From assembly GCA_035455185.1 (NCBI GenBank), contig DATIFQ010000080.1, positions 1 through 8,326 of the forward strand: 8,326 nucleotides of DNA, written 5' to 3'. Both the position numbers and the translations under genes were made by a program. The notes under the pieces were generated by a model. That model was not told the origin of the DNA. It ran no database searches and worked only from the letters and a program-made list of their open reading frames with translations. How positions within the stretch are numbered: position 1 is the stretch's first letter; each line of letters starts with the position of its first letter. This DNA comes from JAEHDI01 sp035455185 (GTDB lineage Bacteria > Acidobacteriota > Terriglobia > Bryobacterales > Bryobacteraceae). Shown in pieces: positions 1 to 5,186 of this stretch.

Positions 1-117
1 CTGGCCCGGTTCGGTTTTGTGCTGCTGATCGTCGCGATCTCGGTGTCGTCGTTGGGGCGGTACCTCTCCCTGTGGAGCTTCCAGGGTACCCAAGTGATCC
101 TCCGGATGTTCTGGTAG
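1..117 (+). CDS. C-terminal end of a membrane protein (5' truncated by window edge)
   Basis: An open frame runs from the first base to a TAG at 115-117 and gives 38 residues. They begin with a hydrophobic stretch (FGFVLLIVAISVSSLG) that looks like the last transmembrane helix. A short tail of mixed aromatic and basic residues follows, ending in RMFW. The family cannot be named from this fragment. The gene is on the same strand as the GTPase gene, which starts 54 bases later in the same frame after this stop, so the two could be co-transcribed. The fragment could be spurious, but the hydrophobic helix and tight spacing favour a real gene end. Confidence 0.5.
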   Translation: MARFGFVLLIVAISVSSLGRYLSLWSFQGTQVILRMFW

Positions 118-171
118 GACGGGCGGACCGCCGGACTCGTCGGCGGTGTTATTCTTGCTGCCGAGAGCGCT

Positions 172-1113
172 ATGCCGGCGAACCTGACGCCCGACTATCT
201 GGCGGCCGAGCAGGAATACAAGCACGCGCAGACGCCGCAAGAGAAGATCGCGGCGCTCGAGCGGATGATGGCGACCATCCCCAAGCACAAGGGGACGGAA
301 AAGCTCCAGGCCGAGATCAAGCGCCGCCTGTCGCAGGCACGGAAGGATTCTCAGAAAAAGGGCGCCACTCACGCAACGCCGTTCTACCTCATCAAGAAAG
401 AGGGCGCGGGACAGGTGGTGCTGGTCGGCCCGCCCAATTCCGGGAAGTCGCAGCTTGTGTGCACGCTCACGCATGCGCGCCCGGAGGTCGCGGACTATCC
501 CTTCACCACGCGCCTGCCCACGCCCGGCATGATGCCGTTCGAGAACGTGCAGATCCAGCTTGTGGACCTGCCTCCTCTGTCACCGGAATTCACCGAGCCG
601 TGGCTGCCGCAGGTGATCCGCTACGCGACTCTAGGAGTGCTCGTGGTGGATCTGAACGATCCGGGCGTGCTCGACGAAATGGAGTTCATTCACGGACTGC
701 TGGACGAGCGGCGCCTTCCGGCTCCGAAGCTGCTTGCCGGGAATAAGATTGACCTGGGCGGCGCCCGCGACAACTTCGCGGCATTGGTGGACCTTTATGG
801 GGACCGTTACCGCTGCGTCGCCACCTCCGCGTTGACGGGCGAGGGACTCGACCGCTTTGCACGGGCGGTTTATGACGCCCTCGAGATTGTTCGCGTGTAT
901 ACGAAGGTTCCGGGGAAGCCGCCGGAGTTGACGGCGCCATATATCCTCCGGCGTGGCTCGACGGTCGAGGACGCCGCCCGTCATGTCCATAAGGACTTCG
1001 CCGAGCACCTGAAGTATGCCCGACTGTTCCGTGCCTCAGGCAGCAGGGATGGCCTCATGGTTGACCGCCACCGCCTGGTAGAGGACGAAGACATCTTCGA
1101 GTTTCATATGTGA
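172..1113 (+). CDS. DRG/Obg-like GTPase with C-terminal TGS domain
   Basis: The 313-aa product is a TRAFAC-class GTPase of the DRG/Obg type, a family that generally acts on ribosomes or translation. Residues 9-62 form a charged, Lys-rich helical N-terminus. The G domain shows G1 GPPNSGKS (86-93), the switch-I signature DYPFTT (108-113) typical of Obg/DRG proteins, G4 NKID (191-194) and G5 TSAL (218-221). Residues about 240-313 match a TGS domain (PYILRRGSTVEDAARHVHKDF), the small beta-grasp module of DRG, ThrRS and SpoT proteins. The G3 motif is odd: DLPPL (132-136) replaces the usual DxPG, so the switch-II glycine is missing. ATG 172 is the first start codon after the upstream in-frame stop; the ribosome binding site is weak (GAGAG). 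The family is more familiar from archaea and eukaryotes than bacteria. The precise cellular role is unknown. Confidence 0.92.
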   Translation: MPANLTPDYLAAEQEYKHAQTPQEKIAALERMMATIPKHKGTEKLQAEIKRRLSQARKDSQKKGATHATPFYLIKKEGAGQVVLVGPPNSGKSQLVCTLTHARPEVADYPFTTRLPTPGMMPFENVQIQLVDLPPLSPEFTEPWLPQVIRYATLGVLVVDLNDPGVLDEMEFIHGLLDERRLPAPKLLAGNKIDLGGARDNFAALVDLYGDRYRCVATSALTGEGLDRFARAVYDALEIVRVYTKVPGKPPELTAPYILRRGSTVEDAARHVHKDFAEHLKYARLFRASGSRDGLMVDRHRLVEDEDIFEFHM

Positions 1114-1145
1114 GGAGCGGCTGCTTGGGGATTTGACGGTGCCGT

Positions 1146-1355
1146 TCAGAAACTCGCACGCAGGTCGCGCAGATCGTTGAGGGATTGGGCGTATCGGGCG
1201 ATCACAAGAACAAGCCAGAACACGCCGCAGACGATGCCGATCACAAAAGCGCCGAGAGCCGTCATTCCCGCACTTTCGAAGAGCTTTTCCGTCAGCCAGA
1301 GCGGCTGCTTGTCGTACCAGAGACGAAGCCTTCCCAGGACTTTCCCCGCGGCCAT
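1146..1355 (-). CDS. Small single-pass membrane protein, function unknown
   Basis: The product is 69 residues. An amphipathic, Trp- and Lys-containing N-terminal part (residues 1-30, with LRLWYDKQPLWLTEKLF) leads into one strong transmembrane segment at about 32-56 (MTALGAFVIGIVCGVFWLVLVIA). A charged C-terminus follows. I chose the ATG at 1353-1355 because a purine-rich ribosome binding site (GGAAGGGG, then AAAG) lies directly before it. A GTG at 1391 would add 12 residues but has no such site. The gene lies 88 bases downstream of the tail-like gene on the same strand, so it may be co-transcribed with it. It converges on the GTPase gene with a 32-base gap. A holin-like role beside a phage-tail-like gene is conceivable, but nothing in the sequence establishes it. 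Confidence 0.65.
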   Translation of the reverse strand: MAAGKVLGRLRLWYDKQPLWLTEKLFESAGMTALGAFVIGIVCGVFWLVLVIARYAQSLNDLRDLRASF

Positions 1356-1359
1356 CTTT

Positions 1360-1367
1360 CCCCTTCC
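1360..1367 (-). promoter_or_regulatory. Ribosome binding site that fixes the start of the 69-aa membrane protein
   Basis: Read on the minus strand, GGAAGGGG lies four bases before ATG 1355. It is the best Shine-Dalgarno match in the area and decides between this ATG and the upstream GTG at 1391. Confidence 0.6.
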
Positions 1368-1443
1368 CTGGCGAACAGTGTAGCCGGACACGACAGGGAA
1401 AGCAACAAGAAATCGTGTGTCGAGTTTTCCAACGCTCCGGTCG

Positions 1444-4209
1444 TCAGCCCATCCGCCTTGCCGAAGCAGTGCCCCATTCCGCCCCCGGAGTAAGGCCGAA
1501 GAGGCAGACGTGATCGAACGCCCACAGGTTCACTACGGGAATTCCCTCCCCCAGTGCCGTCAGGTACTCTTTCTCCCACGCGTACCCCGGCGTGAACACG
1601 GCCAGCAAGTGGCGCAGCGAGTCTCGGGGCCAGCCAAGCTCCAGAGGGAAGCGGATGGCTTGATAGACGAGGCCGAGATCCCGCGACCACGCGCCGAAGT
1701 CGAGCGCCTCCACTTTGAGCCGGTCCAGTCCGCTCGTGTCCTTACGCTCCCATTCGGCCGGCAGATTGACGAACCGGTTCAGCCGGCCTCCGATCCCGTG
1801 CACTCCCGCGGGTGACGGATAGTTGACGTCGAATGGATACAGCACCTCGAGCTTCGCCGACGAATAGAGCGCCCGCAAGTGGGAGGCCAGCGCCGCCACA
1901 TGGTCGCGCAGCCGACCGCGGAGGAAGAGGGCGTCGGCGCCGCCGTTCACGCCCGGGTCGTCGTCCGGGTCGGAGAACAGGTACAGCGGCCTTCCCAATG
2001 CCGCCTGCGCCGCCGCGGTGATCTCTTCATGGAAGTATGCCATGCCTCCGTTCGGGTTTTCCGCAGTCCGATTGGTGAAATACCACCAGCAGAATTCGCC
2101 GAACTGAAGCTCCGGAGTAAGTCCTTCCTCCGCCATCAGGCCCGCCAGGCACTCGTAGACCCGCTTCTGGTATTCGGTGACGCCGGAGACGAATGCACAG
2201 TGTGTCGAAACGAGGTCGCCGAACCCCACCGAGGTCTCGACGGCGGCCCCGTCCGGGAACTTCGCGGCGAAACCTTCCGGCGGATTCACCAGCTCCATGG
2301 ACGCGGAAGTTACGATTTCGCGTCCCCGCGCTTTGCATCCCTGGTAGAGGTCCCGGTGCCAGTCCCGCGCACCCCGATTGAGAGCGGGCGTTTGCGAAAG
2401 ATCGATCACCCACTGCCCCGGCTGTCCACCCTGGAGCGAGCCGGTGAACGTGACAGCACCACTCGATCCGGAAGGGCTCTCTTTCGTCGCCTGGAATGTG
2501 AACGAGTAGGCCGGTTTGGGCGAGCGGACGGTTATCGTCAGTACATTGCCCCCGGCCGTTGCCCAGACGCCAACGTAGGTTGCGTTGATGAAGTGCTGGA
2601 AATGCGCCGCCAGCACCACAGTGTCCTCATTCGGGAACACAGTCTTGCCGCATACCTGCCCGCCGATGTCGAGGAACACTTGATCGCCCGCCGCGAACTG
2701 GCCGCTGAACGTGACGACCACACTCGGAAGCACGGCATTCACGCGCGTTCGCTGATTCCACCAGAACACGCCGATGTACTCGTTCATCGGCCCGCCGTAG
2801 CCCAATTGATCGAGATTCCAGAGTACGCGGGCCGGCGGCAGCTTGTATGTATGGTCCGTGCTGTAGTCGAGCGCGGGCGACGCGTTTAACAGCGGCGGTA
2901 GCGCGTCCTGGACATCGCCCGCCACCGCCGCTTCCAGAAAGTCGAGGTAGAAGCAGCCCTCGGACTTGAGCCGTAACGTCACCGAGTGCCGGCCAGCCGG
3001 CACCGCCGCCCGCACTTTTCTGCGCGTCACCACGGCCGGCTCCACGTCCATCCGGCAGTCAAGGTCCGTTTCCGAATCGCCGTTGAGCCGCACTCCGGCC
3101 ACGCCACGATCCCCGTAAAGAGACGTGCCTACGTACAAGTCATGCACCTCGCTGCAAGAATACGTCACCGTCACCGCATTGCCGGCGGCCGCAGTGCGCC
3201 GCGCATAGCCGCCCGAGTAGAACCCTGTCTCGACACCCCACTCTCCTGTGTAGCTGCACCAGGAGTCATCCTCCTCTACGCGCACGCTGCCCGGCCCGGC
3301 CACCTTCAGCGCCCGCACCTCCTCCGGTCCGCCGACCGTCCAGTTCGTGAACTCGGCTTGCCATTCCGTGTCGGAGAAGGAAGCGCCGTTCGCGAGCGGC
3401 GGTGCGAAGGTGAGCCACATCTGCCGGATCTCGGGGATCCCCAGAGCCGTGAAGTCCAGGGTCACCCGCCAAGTGGCGTCCGAACTTCCCCCCTGGAACA
3501 CCGCCGTGGGCGCCACGGTCCGGAGCCGGCCGTTCTTCGCAACGGCGTACATGCGGATCATGTTGCCGTCGTACCCCGGGCGCGCGGCGATGATCCGAAG
3601 CGTTGCTCCGTAAGACTCCGCCCGCAGCGGGATCAGCGCTCCGAGTGCGCTCCAGTCGGCCGAGTTAATCTGCGCTGCTAGCGCTGCCGCCACGTCTGCG
3701 GCGGAGGGCAAAGGCTGCGTGACCGGAACGATGTAGTCGAAGGCGTAGGTTAAGTACCACAGCGTCAGGCGATCGTACGGCTGAAGCCCGGTTGCCTCGA
3801 CCAGAAACTCGGCTTGGGCCGGCGCGTAGGTCCCCCCGACCTGCGCTGCGTGGTCGAACAGGCGGATTTTGGCCGTGGACCCGTCAGGGCGGATGACGTC
3901 GAGGTATGGCCAGTCGATGGTGGCGTATTTCGGCGAATCGAGCGGCATCAGCCCGGAGAATCGCACGTCGAACCGAAGCGTTAGCCCGTCGAAGTTCGTG
4001 TCCGGAAGATACTTCAGACGTGGATGCTCATAGAAGTTGTCGGCGTCGTAGAGGACCACGACGGCGAAGTCGCCCGGGTCTCGGAAGGCACCGCTCACTT
4101 TGAAGGCGGCGGGCGTCGCGGAATGCAGTGCCGCCGCGGCGCCGAGACCGTCGAAACCGCGCAGTTGGACGGTACGGTCAGGCTGCAGTTTGTAGATTCG
4201 CTCCGGCAA
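1444..4209 (-). CDS. Phage non-contractile tail-sheath-like protein, multidomain, orphan
   Basis: The product is 921 residues from a TTG start chosen for its strong ribosome binding site. A longer frame reaches ATG 4290, but its extra residues (MRCGCFCNSLVRF...) look non-coding and lack such a site. Residues 1-125 (starting MPERIYKLQPDRTVQLRGF) resemble the N-terminal domain I recall from proteins labelled non-contractile tail sheath. Residues about 170-265 and 497-576 are two related beta modules, each with a helix ending in IN and then an LTITVR-like strand, as in phage tail sheath proteins. Between them, about 305-430, lies a galactose-binding-like beta sandwich with four Cys (318, 352, 385, 419). 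Residues about 613-921 look like a TIM barrel, with QFGEFCWWYFTN and LYPFDVNYP segments. I see no signal peptide and no transmembrane helix. No capsid, portal, tape-measure or integrase gene is adjacent. It could be a domesticated tail protein or a TIM-barrel carbohydrate-active protein. The gene is certain; the name is tentative. Confidence 0.75.
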   Translation of the reverse strand: MPERIYKLQPDRTVQLRGFDGLGAAAALHSATPAAFKVSGAFRDPGDFAVVVLYDADNFYEHPRLKYLPDTNFDGLTLRFDVRFSGLMPLDSPKYATIDWPYLDVIRPDGSTAKIRLFDHAAQVGGTYAPAQAEFLVEATGLQPYDRLTLWYLTYAFDYIVPVTQPLPSAADVAAALAAQINSADWSALGALIPLRAESYGATLRIIAARPGYDGNMIRMYAVAKNGRLRTVAPTAVFQGGSSDATWRVTLDFTALGIPEIRQMWLTFAPPLANGASFSDTEWQAEFTNWTVGGPEEVRALKVAGPGSVRVEEDDSWCSYTGEWGVETGFYSGGYARRTAAAGNAVTVTYSCSEVHDLYVGTSLYGDRGVAGVRLNGDSETDLDCRMDVEPAVVTRRKVRAAVPAGRHSVTLRLKSEGCFYLDFLEAAVAGDVQDALPPLLNASPALDYSTDHTYKLPPARVLWNLDQLGYGGPMNEYIGVFWWNQRTRVNAVLPSVVVTFSGQFAAGDQVFLDIGGQVCGKTVFPNEDTVVLAAHFQHFINATYVGVWATAGGNVLTITVRSPKPAYSFTFQATKESPSGSSGAVTFTGSLQGGQPGQWVIDLSQTPALNRGARDWHRDLYQGCKARGREIVTSASMELVNPPEGFAAKFPDGAAVETSVGFGDLVSTHCAFVSGVTEYQKRVYECLAGLMAEEGLTPELQFGEFCWWYFTNRTAENPNGGMAYFHEEITAAAQAALGRPLYLFSDPDDDPGVNGGADALFLRGRLRDHVAALASHLRALYSSAKLEVLYPFDVNYPSPAGVHGIGGRLNRFVNLPAEWERKDTSGLDRLKVEALDFGAWSRDLGLVYQAIRFPLELGWPRDSLRHLLAVFTPGYAWEKEYLTALGEGIPVVNLWAFDHVCLFGLTPGAEWGTASARRMG

Positions 4210-4216
4210 GTGAGTG

Positions 4217-4222
4217 CCTCCC
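4217..4222 (-). promoter_or_regulatory. Ribosome binding site supporting a TTG start
   Basis: The minus strand reads GGGAGG followed by seven bases (CACTCAC) and then TTG at 4209-4207. This is near-ideal Shine-Dalgarno spacing. The ATG at 4290 has no purine-rich site upstream, so the TTG is the better start and the N-terminus becomes MPERIYK. Confidence 0.65.
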
Positions 4223-4238
4223 GTTTTGATCGTACGGG
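4220..4238 (-). promoter_or_regulatory. Small hairpin overlapping the ribosome binding site of the tail-like gene
   Basis: The arms CCCGT (4220-4224) and ACGGG (4234-4238), with a nine-base loop, can pair in the transcript. The pairing covers the GGG part of the GGGAGG ribosome binding site, so it could dampen initiation. Five base pairs is short and the effect is inference. Confidence 0.25.
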
Positions 4239-4260
4239 TGGCGCTCACCCGGAACCTCAC

Positions 4261-4292
4261 CAATGAGTTGCAAAAACAACCGCATCTCATTG
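4261..4292. repeat. Inverted repeat CAATGAG / CTCATTG in the leader of the tail-like gene
   Basis: Perfect 7-base arms at 4261-4267 and 4286-4292 are separated by 18 bases. They lie 51-83 bases upstream of the TTG start of the tail-like gene. The repeat may be an operator half-site pair or a long-loop hairpin in the leader. No regulator family is recognisable from it. Confidence 0.4.
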
Positions 4293-4311
4293 ACGCAGCA
4301 TAACTAAACGA

Positions 4312-4317
4312 AATATA
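4312..4317 (-). promoter_or_regulatory. Possible -10 box for the tail-like gene
   Basis: The minus strand reads TATATT here, in an AT-rich patch within otherwise GC-rich DNA, about 100 bases before the TTG start. No good -35 box is visible, so this is a weak call. Confidence 0.25.
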
Positions 4318-4384
4318 CCGCCGTTGTGACTGGACGGCGGGCTGTCCGTGATGCGGGATGATGTACGTGACGTGCGCGGTCGGC

Positions 4385-4390
4385 TATAAT
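4385..4390 (+). promoter_or_regulatory. Perfect TATAAT -10 box for the 78-aa membrane protein gene
   Basis: TATAAT occurs 24 bases before ATG 4415. At 17-base spacing the upstream hexamer is TGTACG (4362-4367), only a partial -35 match. Transcription would begin near 4396-4398, leaving a very short leader. That leader contains the hairpin GCGGT-AC-ACCGC (4401-4412) immediately before the start codon. Confidence 0.5.
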
Positions 4391-4414
4391 TGCGGAGATC
4401 GCGGTACACCGCTC

Positions 4415-4651
4415 ATGAGCAAAGTCGGCAAAACGGTGCTCTGGTTGCTAGCCGCTTTGGCGGCGGTGTGGATTGCCACGCACTGGCAGGAATTCCTGAG
4501 CCAATTGCGCAGCATCGGAATGATGCCGTTCATTGAGGAGCGCCTGCACTCCAGCGGAGTCACCCCACGTTCGCCGCTGGCGAAACTACCGGCTGGAACC
4601 GCCTTACCCGCGGTTATGCCGGCACACCGGGAGGCTCGGGAGCCGTGCTGA
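4415..4651 (+). CDS. Small membrane protein, function unknown
   Basis: The predicted product is 78 residues: a short basic N-terminus (MSKVGK), one hydrophobic segment at about 7-21 (TVLWLLAALAAVWIA), then a polar, Pro-rich C-terminal half. The hydrophobic segment could be a membrane anchor or an uncleaved signal. I chose ATG 4415 because a perfect TATAAT box lies at 4385-4390; the earlier in-frame ATG at 4358 would fall upstream of that promoter. No good Shine-Dalgarno is adjacent. The last 38 bases overlap the end of the convergent bacterioferritin gene, which is unusual and makes the C-terminus less certain. No homologous family is recognised. The gene diverges from the tail-like gene, and the pair could share control elements. 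Confidence 0.5.
   Translation: MSKVGKTVLWLLAALAAVWIATHWQEFLSQLRSIGMMPFIEERLHSSGVTPRSPLAKLPAGTALPAVMPAHREAREPC
4589..4622 (-). terminator. Candidate terminator hairpin at the end of the bacterioferritin gene
   Basis: Outer arms CCGGC (4589-4593) and GCCGG (4618-4622) enclose inner arms AACCGC (4597-4602) and GCGGTT (4610-4615). This gives eleven base pairs with a small internal loop and a 7-base terminal loop. On the minus strand the hairpin overlaps the stop codon and is followed by TAGTTTCG, a poor U-tract. It may terminate inefficiently or protect the 3' end. Confidence 0.4.
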
Positions 4652-5108
4652 ACGACTGAAGAGCCAGGTAGCTTGGGCCGAACCGCTTGATGTTGTCCAG
4701 TTGCTTGTCGTACTCGTCGAAGTGCCGCTCTTCGTCCTGAACAAGCTGCTCAAAAATCTGTTTCGAGACAGAATCGGCGTTCGCCGAGCAGGCGATCGCG
4801 GCGGCATTGTAGTCGCGAGCGCCAGTCTCCTCCATCAACGCCGCTTTCGCCAGCATTTGCTCGGGATCGACGATCCGGTCGACACCGCCGGCCGGCTTCA
4901 TGTCCACGTCGCCCTTCAGAAACAGAATCCGCTCGGCGAGGCGCTCCACATGTCCCATTTCCTCAATCGCGATGCGCTTGAACAGGAGTGAGAGTGGGCG
5001 GAAGCCCTGGTCGTCGAGATGAAAGTGAAAGTACATGTACTGGTGGACTGCTTGTAGTTCGTCGGCAACAGCGTGGTTCAGGAGTTCGATGCTTTTGGTC
5101 TTATCCAT
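4614..5108 (-). CDS. bfr: Bacterioferritin (haem-binding ferritin)
   Basis: The 164-aa product is a four-helix-bundle ferritin that oxidises Fe(II) at a dinuclear centre and stores it as mineral in a 24-subunit cytoplasmic shell. All six ferroxidase ligands known from E. coli Bfr are present with a constant offset of -1: E17, E50, H53, E93, E126 and H129. The interface haem ligand is also kept, M51 in IEEMGHVERL. Length is close to the usual ~158, with a short Pro-rich tail (TAPEPPGVPA). A GAGG motif nine bases before ATG 5108 is a plausible ribosome binding site. The gene lies 78 bases downstream of the flavoprotein-rhodanese gene on the same strand. A TATGAT (5133-5138, minus strand) in that gap could give it its own weak promoter. 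The 3' end overlaps the convergent small membrane gene. The assignment is firm. Confidence 0.93.
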   Translation of the reverse strand: MDKTKSIELLNHAVADELQAVHQYMYFHFHLDDQGFRPLSLLFKRIAIEEMGHVERLAERILFLKGDVDMKPAGGVDRIVDPEQMLAKAALMEETGARDYNAAAIACSANADSVSKQIFEQLVQDEERHFDEYDKQLDNIKRFGPSYLALQSFSTAPEPPGVPA

Positions 5109-5186
5109 AAGATTGCCTCGCCTTCATCAACTATCATAGGGCCAACGGAGCAGCTCAGGCGCCGGCCTGTGCTTCCGACAGCACCG

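Noticed and set aside
72..746. 224-codon open frame overlapping the GTPase gene in another frame
   Set aside because: Low-complexity Arg/Gly/Ala translation; the GTPase frame carries all the conserved motifs.
1387..1420. Inverted repeat ACACGA / TCGTGT between the tail-like gene and the small membrane gene, considered as a terminator
   Set aside because: Only six pairs with a 19-base loop and no U-tract.
1879..2889. 336-codon open frame on the plus strand opposite the tail-like gene
   Set aside because: Its translation is Arg/Pro/His-rich without recognisable domains, as expected from the antisense of a high-GC gene. The minus-strand frame is longer, has protein-like composition and a good ribosome binding site.
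2986..3681. 231-codon open frame on the plus strand
   Set aside because: Also antisense to the tail-like gene and rich in Arg and His, with no motif or ribosome binding site.
4210..4290. N-terminal extension of the tail-like gene to ATG 4290
   Set aside because: The added residues (MRCGCFCNSLVRF...) are Cys/Arg-rich with no ribosome binding site, and the extension spans the inverted repeat. The TTG at 4209 has an ideal site.
5156..5169. GC-rich hairpin CAGGC-GCCG-GCCTG after the flavoprotein gene, considered as a terminator
   Set aside because: Five base pairs and no following T-run on either strand; read-through into bfr seems likely.
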